Source: Oscillatoriales cyanobacterium USR001 | GTDB taxonomy: Bacteria > Cyanobacteriota > Cyanobacteriia > Cyanobacteriales > Microcoleaceae | DNA: 51,082 nt | Direction: 5' to 3' | Assembly (NCBI GenBank): GCA_001698425.1 | Contig: MBRE01000011.1 | Coordinates: forward strand, 21,890 to 72,971 | In this document: piece after piece, positions 44,111 through 51,082 of the stretch | Layout of the letters: every line of letters starts with the position of its first letter | How positions within the stretch are numbered: the first letter of the stretch is position 1 | Program-made: the position numbers and the translations under genes | Notes under the pieces: generated by a model | What the model was told of the DNA's origin: nothing | Database searches by the model: none | What the model saw: the letters and a program-made list of their open reading frames with translations, nothing else

Positions 44111-46174
44111 ATGGCTGGTCCAAGTGCGGATAACCTTGCTTATCTATTAGACGATTCATCTAACAGTCTAACTCTAACTCCAGGCTTTTTAGCGCCCTAT
44201 CCAAAAGGATTATTAGCCCTTGGTGGTAACGATTATATCGTAGGTTCTTCCGATAGTGAAATTATCGACGGGGGCGACAATAACGATCGATTAATTGGAG
44301 GTGCCGGTGCTGATACCCTGATTGGAGGTAGCGGCGATAATTTCCTCATTGGAGGTGTCGGCGACGATATTCTTACAGGTAACACGGGCAAGGATATCAT
44401 GCGAGGTGGTCGAGGTAACGACTTACTTGTAGCTTTTGATGGTGACGATGTACTTGTCGGCGACAAAGGTAGAGATATTTTAACAGGTGGTGAAGGCGCA
44501 GATTTATTTGTTCTCCAAACAGAAACCGCCGCACCAACCCCCGAAACCGCCGATATTATCACAGACTTTAAACATTTTTTCTGGAAAGATTTAATCGGTT
44601 TAACTGGTGGTTTAACTGTTGCTGATATTACCTTAGAATCAGCTTCTATAAATCCCGGAAGTAATGATACTTTAATTCGGATTCGCCAATCTGGGGCTGT
44701 TTTAGGATGGGTTGCAGATGTATCTCCCGATTACTTAAACGGGCGTTTTGTACCAGCAGATGCGAAATTAGGAGATGAACTGTATAGTGCAGTTAATCTC
44801 GGTTCTCTTAGTAATAAACCGACCATTCAGGGTTTTGTTGGCAATTCCAAACCTGATGATTTTTACCGTTTTACTATTCCTGTCACCAGTGATTTAAAAT
44901 TGAATGTCAGTGGACTATCTGCCGATCTTGATGTCACCTTAATTCAAGATATTAATCAGAATAATACAGTGGAACCATTGGATATAGTACAAGTATCGGA
45001 AAACTCTGATGCCAAACCAGAAGAAATAAACCTTAAAGGCTTATTTGCCGGTACTTATTTTGTCCGAATTTCGCGGTTTAAGGAAGCAGAAACGAGTTAC
45101 ACTATGAGCATTTCTGCGACACCTAGTTCTTCTTTAGTTGCGGGTAATAGCGCGATCGCAACCTACAATACTAATTTTGGATTTGGTTTAATTAATGCCG
45201 CCGCCGCCGTTGCTCAAAGTATTGGCAAAACACCCTTCATGGATGTTCCTAATTGGGGCGGAGATGAGTGGGGACGGGATTTAATTAATGCTCCAGAAGT
45301 CCAGGCTCAAGGTTTCACTGGAGATGGGATTGTTGTAGCAGTTGTGGATACGGGAGTTGACTATAACCATCCTGATTTAACGGGGAATATTTGGACTAAT
45401 TCAGGGGAATTAGGAGTGGATGTTAATGGTTCCCAAAAAGCTACAAATGGTATTGATGATGATAACAATGGGTTTGTTGATGATTTCCGAGGTTGGGATT
45501 TTGTAAATAGTGATAATGACCCAATGGATGAAAATGGTCATGGCACTCATGTAGCAGGAATTATTGGTGCTAAAAAAGATGGTGTAGGCATAACTGGTGT
45601 CGCTCCCAATGTAAAAATTATGCCTGTAAAAAGCGTAGCTCAAGATGGCATTGGAAAAGCTATTACTGGGGTTGCTGGTATTCGTTATGCTGTGGACAAT
45701 GGAGCCGATATAATTAATATTAGTTTTGGGGGAAATGATTTGGAAATTGAGCGGTTAGATGCGATTCGTTATGCTGAATCTAAGGGTGTAGTTGTAGTTT
45801 CTTCTGCTGGAAATAGTGGGAATGGTAGGCCAACTTTGCCGGCTCGTTTGGCAAATGAAGTGGGTATTGCTGTAGGTTCGGTAACTCGCGATCGCAAACT
45901 TTCTGATTTTTCTAATCGCTCTGGAGTTGTGGTAATTGATTATGTTGTTGCACCAGGAGGAGATGGAGGAAGCTCAAATTCAGAGGATATTTATTCAACA
46001 GTAGCTTTGTCTTTAACTGGCATTCCTTACCGTTACTATTTCGGTACTTCAATGGCAGCCCCTCATGTAGCTGGTGTGGTAGCTTTGATGCGTCAAGCTA
46101 ATCCGAATTTAACTCCTTCTGAGATCAAGAAAATTATCGTAGTCACAGCTAATCGCTCTGATATAACTGTTTAG
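44111..46174 (+). CDS. Subtilisin-family (S8) protease with N-terminal RTX repeats
   Basis: 687 residues. The N-terminus (about 35-140) has calcium-binding nonapeptides (GGAGADTLIGGSGDNFLIGG, GGRGNDLLVAFDGDD, GGEGADLFVLQ). A PPC-like beta domain follows (about 235-335, FVGNSKPDDFYRFTIPV). The C-terminal protease has the full triad: Asp in VVAVVDTGVDYNHPDL near 425, His in DENGHGTHVAGIIG near 480, Ser in FGTSMAAPHVAGVVALM near 650. No signal peptide; RTX repeats suggest type I secretion, though they are usually C-terminal. TAGGAG precedes the ATG. A lipase-like gene starts 11 bp downstream. Confidence 0.92.
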   Translation: MAGPSADNLAYLLDDSSNSLTLTPGFLAPYPKGLLALGGNDYIVGSSDSEIIDGGDNNDRLIGGAGADTLIGGSGDNFLIGGVGDDILTGNTGKDIMRGGRGNDLLVAFDGDDVLVGDKGRDILTGGEGADLFVLQTETAAPTPETADIITDFKHFFWKDLIGLTGGLTVADITLESASINPGSNDTLIRIRQSGAVLGWVADVSPDYLNGRFVPADAKLGDELYSAVNLGSLSNKPTIQGFVGNSKPDDFYRFTIPVTSDLKLNVSGLSADLDVTLIQDINQNNTVEPLDIVQVSENSDAKPEEINLKGLFAGTYFVRISRFKEAETSYTMSISATPSSSLVAGNSAIATYNTNFGFGLINAAAAVAQSIGKTPFMDVPNWGGDEWGRDLINAPEVQAQGFTGDGIVVAVVDTGVDYNHPDLTGNIWTNSGELGVDVNGSQKATNGIDDDNNGFVDDFRGWDFVNSDNDPMDENGHGTHVAGIIGAKKDGVGITGVAPNVKIMPVKSVAQDGIGKAITGVAGIRYAVDNGADIINISFGGNDLEIERLDAIRYAESKGVVVVSSAGNSGNGRPTLPARLANEVGIAVGSVTRDRKLSDFSNRSGVVVIDYVVAPGGDGGSSNSEDIYSTVALSLTGIPYRYYFGTSMAAPHVAGVVALMRQANPNLTPSEIKKIIVVTANRSDITV

Positions 46175-46185
46175 ATTGAGGATGA

Positions 46186-46794
46186 TTGATGAATAATAAT
46201 TGTCACCGCAACCCTGTATTACTAATTCATGGATTCTTGGTGGATTCAAGAGTTTTCCGTAGGATGTCTGCTTACTTAACTAATTTAGGTTGGTCAGTTT
46301 ATAGCTTCAATCTTGTACCTAATTATGGTATTGTTGGCATTGATGAATTAGCAGAGCAAATTGTAGATTATGTAGATCGAACATTTCATCCAGAACAGCG
46401 TTTTGATATAGTTGGTTTGAGTATGGGTGGTTTAGTTAGTCGCTATTACATACAAAGACTAGGTGGAATAAACCGAGTGCAGCGTTTGATCGCTATATCT
46501 TCTCCTCATCATGGCACTTGGACGGCCTATATTCTTTGGGTTAAAGGCTGTGTACAAATGCGTCCTAAAAGTGATTTTCTAGCAAGTTTAAATCAAGATA
46601 TTTCTATGCTAGAACAGCTAAATTTTACCTCAATTTGGACACCTTGGGATTTTATGATTGTGCCGGCAAGTAGTTCTCAAATGCCAGTAGGCAAAGAGGT
46701 AAAATTACCTATCTTTGCCCATGCTAATATGGCAAGACATCCTCTAAGTTTAAAGGCGCTTGCTGAAGCATTGACAGCACCGATTACCGATTAA
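46186..46794 (+). CDS. Alpha/beta-hydrolase, triacylglycerol lipase-like
   Basis: 202 residues. NPVLLIHGFLVDSRVFRRM carries the oxyanion-hole HGF; DIVGLSMGGLVSRYYIQ is the nucleophile elbow (Ser near 85); ISSPHHGTWTA is typical of LipA/EstA-like lipases; an acidic residue and a C-terminal His (near 182, ANMARHPLS) could complete the triad. No signal peptide. It starts 11 bp after the RTX protease stop, so the two are likely cotranscribed. Confidence 0.85.
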   Translation: MMNNNCHRNPVLLIHGFLVDSRVFRRMSAYLTNLGWSVYSFNLVPNYGIVGIDELAEQIVDYVDRTFHPEQRFDIVGLSMGGLVSRYYIQRLGGINRVQRLIAISSPHHGTWTAYILWVKGCVQMRPKSDFLASLNQDISMLEQLNFTSIWTPWDFMIVPASSSQMPVGKEVKLPIFAHANMARHPLSLKALAEALTAPITD

Positions 46795-46839
46795 GAAGGG
46801 GAAGCGAAGCATTCCGGTATTATACTTTTGTGGAATAGA

Positions 46840-46905
46840 AATTTAGCTTGTTTGTAGTAAGCGCTTTAGCGCTCTTTGCGCTTACTACAAACCAAATCAT
46901 CTAAT
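46840..46905 (+). repeat. Interspersed palindromic repeat, family A, copy 3
   Basis: TTAGCTTGTTTGTAGTAAGC, CTTTAGCGCTCTTTG and GCGCTTACTACAAACCAAAT in order. It is the reverse complement of the 4811-4880 copy with only a few changes. A half copy of the GCGAAGCATTCCGG repeat lies just before it. Confidence 0.85.
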
Positions 46906-46912
46906 CTCCCTA

Positions 46913-47347
46913 TTAAACTGCATCTCCTACTTGATTAAGTTCAGCGTGTCCGAAAATTGCCTCGATTTCGCGGTAATATTTAAACTCTAGTAAATTGTGA
47001 AAGGGATCTACTAAAAAGAAAGTGCGGTGCTCTGTAGCCAAACCGACAAATCGGTGTTTAGGTTGTTGATAGAAGTGCAATCCCTTTTCTTGCGATCGCT
47101 CTAACAATTCTTCCCAGTCAGCTTCAGAGGTAAAAACTATGCCAAAATGTCTGGGATAGATACCATGTTGCGCCTCCTTCGGTTCGTGACTAACATGGGC
47201 AACAAGTTGATGACCGTAGAGATTTAAAATGATAGAAGTAGGGCTTTCGCGTCCAACTTCGCAGCCTAAGCCATCTCGGTAAAAGGCTTTAGTCTGGGGA
47301 ATATTGGCAACGGGGAAGGCAAGATGAAATATAACTTGGTTCGTCAT
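46913..47347 (-). CDS. VOC-family protein
   Basis: 144 residues: FHLAFPVANIPQTKAFYRDG opens the first module (metal His in FHLAF), RHFGIVFTSEADWEELLE the second, and FLVDPFHNLLEFKYY ends with the conserved Glu ligand. GLATEHRTFFL is characteristic of a cyanobacterial/plant subgroup of unknown substrate. Divergent from the DUF92 gene, with only 14 bp between starts, so promoters must overlap the coding regions. Confidence 0.85.
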   Translation of the reverse strand: MTNQVIFHLAFPVANIPQTKAFYRDGLGCEVGRESPTSIILNLYGHQLVAHVSHEPKEAQHGIYPRHFGIVFTSEADWEELLERSQEKGLHFYQQPKHRFVGLATEHRTFFLVDPFHNLLEFKYYREIEAIFGHAELNQVGDAV

Positions 47348-47361
47348 AGTGGGGTGGAAAA

Positions 47362-48165
47362 ATGCAAAGTTCAGAATTGTTCTTTAATTATTCATTGTTA
47401 TCAAATTCTTGGCTGGTAGCGATCGTACTAAATACATTTTTGCTCGCGATCGCGAACTTTTCTCCCAAAAAATTACTCACCCCCGCCGGCTTATTTCACG
47501 CTTGGGTTTTGGGCGTTCTCATCTGGGGCTGTTTGGGTTGGCAAGGCTATGGAGTCGTAATGTTTTATTTTCTATTGGGCTCCGCTGTTACCCGCGTTGG
47601 TTTTGCCCAAAAAGAAGCCGCAGGTATTGCCGAAAAACGTTCCGGGGCCAGAGGACCGGAAAATGTCTGGGGTTCTGCCCTAATCGCTGCCCTAAGCGCC
47701 TTGGGCGCGTTCGTTGTCGGTATCTTGCCTCCCCCCTACCAAGGAGATTTTAAGGGGGTTATTGCCCTATTAACGTTAGGCTACGTGGCTAGTTTTAGCA
47801 CTAAGCTTTCTGATACTTGCGCTAGTGAGATTGGGAAAGCTTACGGTAAGCGAACTTTTCTGATTACTACGTTGCAACCCGTACCCAGGGGGACAGAGGG
47901 GGCGGTGAGTTTAGAGGGGACATTGGCGGGAATAGTAGCTTCAATCGCGATCGCATTTCTGGGCTGGGGAGTTAATTTAATTGATTTTCCGGGGTTAATA
48001 TTTTGTGTAATTGCTGCTTTTGTTGCGACTAATATAGAGAGTGTGATTGGTGCGACGTTGCAATCGAAGTTTGATTGGTTAACTAATGAAGTGGTGAATA
48101 TTGCTAATACTTTGATTGGCGCGATCGTGGCTGTTTTGTTGGCTTTAGTATGGAGTTATATGTAG
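47362..48165 (+). CDS. DUF92 membrane protein (VTE6 / phytyl-phosphate kinase-like)
   Basis: 267 residues, about six to seven membrane helices. FSPKKLLTPAGLFHAWVLGV, KRSGARGPENVWGSALIAA, SFSTKLSDTCASEIGKAYGK and PVPRGTEGAVSLEGTLAGI are the DUF92 signature blocks. Plant and cyanobacterial VTE6 members phosphorylate phytyl phosphate to recycle chlorophyll-derived phytol for tocopherol. That role is likely but not proven here. Confidence 0.88.
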   Translation: MQSSELFFNYSLLSNSWLVAIVLNTFLLAIANFSPKKLLTPAGLFHAWVLGVLIWGCLGWQGYGVVMFYFLLGSAVTRVGFAQKEAAGIAEKRSGARGPENVWGSALIAALSALGAFVVGILPPPYQGDFKGVIALLTLGYVASFSTKLSDTCASEIGKAYGKRTFLITTLQPVPRGTEGAVSLEGTLAGIVASIAIAFLGWGVNLIDFPGLIFCVIAAFVATNIESVIGATLQSKFDWLTNEVVNIANTLIGAIVAVLLALVWSYM

Positions 48166-48277
48166 TTAGGTTTTGCTGAATAAATAGAGGGAATTAAGGT
48201 TAGGGCGAATGCCATTCGCCCTACGGTGCTGTGCCGAAAATAGTGTTTACTTGAACCACTGATTCAGCAAGCCCTAG
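48166..48277. mobile_element. MITE-like element with terminal inverted repeats
   Basis: TTAGGTTTTGCTGAAT at the left end and ATTCAGCAAGCCCTAG at the right end are 16-bp inverted repeats matching at 13 positions. Inside is the tight hairpin AGGGCGAATG-C-CATTCGCCCT (48202-48222). 112 bp, no coding capacity. Confidence 0.55.
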
Positions 48278-48450
48278 TTATGAAGATGACATTTTCAGAA
48301 AACCCTAAAGTAGCTAAAAACAAAGCCCCTTTCTTTATTTGGGTTTTAATCTGCCAAGTCGATTGAAGCGAAAGATGCTATAGTTCAAAATATACAAATT
48401 TTCCCACTTAGACTTAGGCAATCTACCCTCTTACTCTTAGGCAACTTGCC

Positions 48451-49020
48451 ATGATCCTTAAACCTCAATCCTTTGTTTCCCTGTTGACTGGGTTCGCTGT
48501 TTCACTAGGCGTGGTGGCAACCTTCCCTCAAACCACCGTTGCTCAAAATCTTACACCAGAAAAGACATTTTTTTGCGGTCTTTACGCTGGTGAACCCGCA
48601 ACCCTCATGCGCGGCAAAAAAAGAAATTTCCCGCTAATTCGCTGGACAGATAACTCTTTTCCTCCGCCTTGGAATCCTCGGCAGCGTTGCGAGGAGATTT
48701 CTCAAAGATTGCAGCGGTTTTATGACAACAAGGTACTCGATTACATTGCTGCTAAAACGTGGCGCGGCCAACCTGTATTGTGCATTACCAACGCTCAAGG
48801 TGTCCCCTGTCGGGATGACGGACTGTTAGTGACTCTCAAACCAGGAACAGACTTACAACTAACTCTCCAACGGCTTCGGAGAAATTTGGAAGGGGGAGCC
48901 GGATCGCCCTTAGAACTCAGTGGCGGTGATGGAATTACTTACATTAATGGCGAAGCTTACCTTGATGTTAACAAAGTGTTGCCAGATCAAGATGAAGCAC
49001 CGCCAAGAATCTTGAAATAG
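48451..49020 (+). CDS. COP23-domain secreted protein
   Basis: 189 residues. The signal peptide ends near AVA/AQN (VSLLTGFAVSLGVVATFP core, about 9-26). The body has the COP23 pattern: TFFCGLYAGEPATLMRG, PLIRWTDNSFPPPWNPRQRC, CEEISQRLQRFYDNKVLDYI and PVLCITNAQG. COP23 was named for a circadian membrane-associated protein of cyanobacteria; biochemical role unknown. First gene of a three-gene secreted set, 5 bp before the first trypsin-like gene. Confidence 0.87.
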   Translation: MILKPQSFVSLLTGFAVSLGVVATFPQTTVAQNLTPEKTFFCGLYAGEPATLMRGKKRNFPLIRWTDNSFPPPWNPRQRCEEISQRLQRFYDNKVLDYIAAKTWRGQPVLCITNAQGVPCRDDGLLVTLKPGTDLQLTLQRLRRNLEGGAGSPLELSGGDGITYINGEAYLDVNKVLPDQDEAPPRILK

Positions 49021-49025
49021 CGATC

Positions 49026-49919
49026 GTGTGCCGTAGTAAACGCCGATGGAGGTCTATTCTAATGTTGGTTGCGTGTTTAGGCGGTTTCATTATTCCCGTA
49101 CCCGCATCCGCGCCTGATGTCAGCGTTTTTGTGGCACAGCAGGCGGCGCAACTGTCTGTCACACAACTGCAACAATTAGCAAGATCGATCGCAGTTAAAG
49201 TGCGATCGAAAGATGTCTTGGGTTCGGGAATTTTGATTCGCAAACAAGGCAATGTTTATACAGTAGTGACAAACGATCATGTGCTGTTAGCAGGCGACCC
49301 GCCCTATCGCATTGAAACACCCGATGGTAAGATACATTTGGCTGTTAAAATTCAGGCAACTTCTCTCAAGGGAAACGATTTGGGTTTATTGCAGTTTCGC
49401 AGCGACAATAATTATGCTGTGGCAGCTTTTGGCCCCGCGCCTGTACTGGGAGAGCAAGTGTTTGCAGCCGGATTTCCCTTTGCTGAGGAAACTTCTAACT
49501 TTGGCATTTCTGTCTTCAGCAAAAATGGATTTGTTTTTAAAACGGGTGAGGTTTCTTTGGTGCTAGATAAGCCTTTGCTGAGGGGATATCGGATTGGATA
49601 TACAAACGATTTGGAAAAAGGCATGAGTGGAGGGCCGCTGCTGAATCGTCGCGGTGAGGTTGTGGCAGTCAATGGAATGCACGCGGAGCCGATTTTGGAT
49701 AGCGCTTATGTTTTTCAGGATGGTTCTGAGCCTAGCGCGTCCCTGCGGGAACAGATGCGGCGCTACAGTTGGGGTATTCCCATTGAGACTTTTGTAAACT
49801 TAGTACCAATAAAAAACCCGGTTTCTCCCCAAAATCATGGCTCAATCCCAAATATTGTGACAGAAACCGGGTTTTTGACCACCCCGGTCTACGTCGAAAA
49901 ACTGAATCTAAAGAGTTAG
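49026..49919 (+). CDS. Trypsin-like (S1C) serine protease
   Basis: 297 residues from GTG; ATG 49062, preceded by GGAGG at 9 nt, may be the true start. The N-terminus is a signal peptide (ILMLVACLGGFIIPVPASA). Triad: His in VTNDHVLLAG near 86, Asp in GNDLGLLQF near 120, Ser in KGMSGGPLLNRRG near 201. The last ~35 residues (IKNPVSPQNHGSIPN, then IVTETGFLTTP) are encoded by a family B repeat. Likely periplasmic or secreted; substrate unknown. Translationally linked to COP23 before it and the TPR protease after it. Confidence 0.88.
   Translation: MCRSKRRWRSILMLVACLGGFIIPVPASAPDVSVFVAQQAAQLSVTQLQQLARSIAVKVRSKDVLGSGILIRKQGNVYTVVTNDHVLLAGDPPYRIETPDGKIHLAVKIQATSLKGNDLGLLQFRSDNNYAVAAFGPAPVLGEQVFAAGFPFAEETSNFGISVFSKNGFVFKTGEVSLVLDKPLLRGYRIGYTNDLEKGMSGGPLLNRRGEVVAVNGMHAEPILDSAYVFQDGSEPSASLREQMRRYSWGIPIETFVNLVPIKNPVSPQNHGSIPNIVTETGFLTTPVYVEKLNLKS
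49811..49885. repeat. Interspersed palindromic repeat, family B, copy 2 (inside a CDS)
   Basis: AAAAAACCCGGTTTCTCCCC and CAGAAACCGGGTTTTTGACC are inverted arms around CAAAATCATGG and CCCAAATATTG. It aligns with the copy at 10192-10266 along most of its length, including CAAAATCAT and AATATTG in the loop. Confidence 0.85.
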
Positions 49920-49929
49920 AGGTTAAACA

Positions 49930-51082
49930 ATGGGTTTTTCCTACAGATTATCAGCAGCGCTAATTGGGGCAACAATGATTATTGTGCAGCCTCAATTTGC
50001 TGTCGCGCAGTTGTCGCCGCAGCAAGTAGAAGCACTTAGCAGAGAAGTTACAGTCCGCATTGATGGCGGCGGCGGCGGTTCTGGGGTAATTATTGACCGC
50101 AAGGATAATACTTATTTTGTGCTCACCAGTCATCACGTAATCAGATATCCAGAACGCTATGAAATCGTCACCTCAGATGGCAGTCGTTATCTGATTTACA
50201 AAGCTCAAGAATTGCCCGGTTTTGATTTAGCAGTGGTGCAGTTTGATAGCAATAAAAGCTATCGCGTTGCTGAGTTGGGGAATTCTGACCAATTAACGGG
50301 ACAGGCGCAGGTTTACGCGGCAGGTTTTCCTGTGCCTGGACCGGGAAGGGAACAACGCTACTATGAGTTTAGTCCAGGGCAGTTTTTGCGTTACGAGCCG
50401 GAGGGAGACAATGGTTATACGATGGTTTACAACAGCGAAGTCATTCCCGGCATGAGTGGCGGGCCGGTGCTGGATGGAGTCGGTAAAGTGGTGGCGATTA
50501 ATGGGCGATTTTGCAATGGTTTGAGGTTGGGAATTCCGATTAATAGTTTTTTGGCAAATCAGCCCAATTTACGGCAGGCACAGGATAGTTCAGCGGAAGA
50601 TACGAGAGCTCCTAATGGTGAGGATTTGCTAAGTTTGGGCGCTGGGAAAGCTCAGAGGAGAGATTACCAAAGTGCGATTAGGGATTATCAAAGAGCTTTA
50701 CAGATTTGTCCCGATAATCCTGATGCTTACTACCTGATAGGTAATGCTCAATACTATGCGGGGAATAAGCAGGCTGCGCTTGAGAACTTAAATCAAGTTA
50801 TCCGTCTGAATCCTAACTATGCTAATGCCTACAATAATCGGGGTGTTGTCCGCTCAGATCAGGGAGATAAACCGGGTGCGATCGCTGATTACAACGAAGC
50901 TATCCGTCTTAATCCTAACAATGCTTTAGCCTACAACAATCGGGGTGTTGCCCGCTCAGATCAGGGAGATCAACAGGGTGCGATCGCTGATTACAATGAA
51001 GCTATCCGTCTTAACCCTAACTATGCTCAAGCCTACAACAATCGGGGTAATGCCCGCTCAGATCAGGGAGATAAACAGGGTG
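49930..51082 (+). CDS. Trypsin-like serine protease with TPR repeats (3' end beyond window)
   Basis: 384 codons visible, open to the edge. Signal peptide SAALIGATMIIVQPQFAVAQ. Protease domain about 35-215: His in TSHHVIRYP near 60, Asp in FDLAVVQFD near 99, Ser in PGMSGGPVLDG near 177. TPR units begin near 235 (LSLGAGKAQRRDYQSAIRDY). The later ones repeat almost identically every 102 bp from 50827, 50929 and 51031 (AYNNRGxxRSDQGD, then GAIADYNEAIRLNPN), each with a GCGATCGC octamer. TPRs likely bind a partner or substrate. Third gene of the COP23-protease set, starting 10 bp after the second. Confidence 0.9.
   Translation, partial: MGFSYRLSAALIGATMIIVQPQFAVAQLSPQQVEALSREVTVRIDGGGGGSGVIIDRKDNTYFVLTSHHVIRYPERYEIVTSDGSRYLIYKAQELPGFDLAVVQFDSNKSYRVAELGNSDQLTGQAQVYAAGFPVPGPGREQRYYEFSPGQFLRYEPEGDNGYTMVYNSEVIPGMSGGPVLDGVGKVVAINGRFCNGLRLGIPINSFLANQPNLRQAQDSSAEDTRAPNGEDLLSLGAGKAQRRDYQSAIRDYQRALQICPDNPDAYYLIGNAQYYAGNKQAALENLNQVIRLNPNYANAYNNRGVVRSDQGDKPGAIADYNEAIRLNPNNALAYNNRGVARSDQGDQQGAIADYNEAIRLNPNYAQAYNNRGNARSDQGDKQG
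50827..51082 (+). repeat. 102-bp tandem DNA repeat encoding TPRs
   Basis: Units begin at 50827, 50929 and 51031 (GCCTACAA(T/C)AATCGGGGT) and differ at only a few bases. This indicates recent duplication or homogenisation. The array continues past the window. Confidence 0.95.

Overview
The window looks like a piece of a filamentous, probably oscillatorialean, cyanobacterial chromosome. Seen directly: very frequent HIP1-type GCGATCGC octamers, AT-rich coding DNA, heptameric tandem repeats, and several families of short palindromic repeats. Genes typical of cyanobacteria (PAM68-like, DUF3747/SLH, COP23, DUF92/VTE6-like) support this. The genus is not determinable from what I can see. I found no rRNA, tRNA or CRISPR array.

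Layout. 1-6.1 kb: acyl-CoA synthetase, a PIN/AbrB toxin-antitoxin pair, a DUF697-type membrane GTPase and an SLH-domain surface protein. 6.4-9.5 kb: a membrane histidine kinase downstream of a phosphate-type binding lipoprotein. 9.7-16.8 kb: housekeeping and stress genes (peptidyl-prolyl isomerase, THUMP methyltransferase, CPA2 antiporter with universal-stress domains, glutathione peroxidase, VOC protein, EamA transporter) and a 36-residue membrane peptide. 16.9-27.4 kb: a DNA phosphorothioation (Dnd) island. 27.4-41.2 kb: hybrid kinase, citramalate synthase, ferredoxin, glycine oxidase, Rrf2 regulator plus cysteine synthase, J-protein, a 951-residue Fe-S/cyclic-nucleotide membrane protein, DAHP synthase, PAM68-like protein and ribosomal protein S15. 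41.4-51.1 kb: an exported-protein region with two divergent subtilases, a lipase, a DUF92 kinase-like protein and a COP23/trypsin/trypsin-TPR operon that runs off the right end.

The Dnd island is the most interesting part. dndC, dndD, a small PD-(D/E)XK-like protein and dndE lie on the minus strand. The dndC-dndD junction is split by a Y1 (REP-associated type) transposase between two 115-bp palindromic repeats whose 13-nt central spacers are exact reverse complements of each other. Upstream lie three different DGQHR-domain proteins (one canonical DndB and two divergent ones) and a coiled-coil protein. No dndA or dndFGH is present here, so the sulfur donor and any restriction partner must be elsewhere, or the nuclease-like protein fills the restriction role (inference).

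A second theme is repetitive DNA acting on genes. Heptamer repeats abut the stop codons of five genes and make up almost the whole 69-bp rrf2-cysK gap. Two palindromic repeats have become protein-coding, one inside a histidine-kinase ATPase domain and one in a protease C-terminus. A third family (three copies) and a MITE-like element occupy intergenic DNA.
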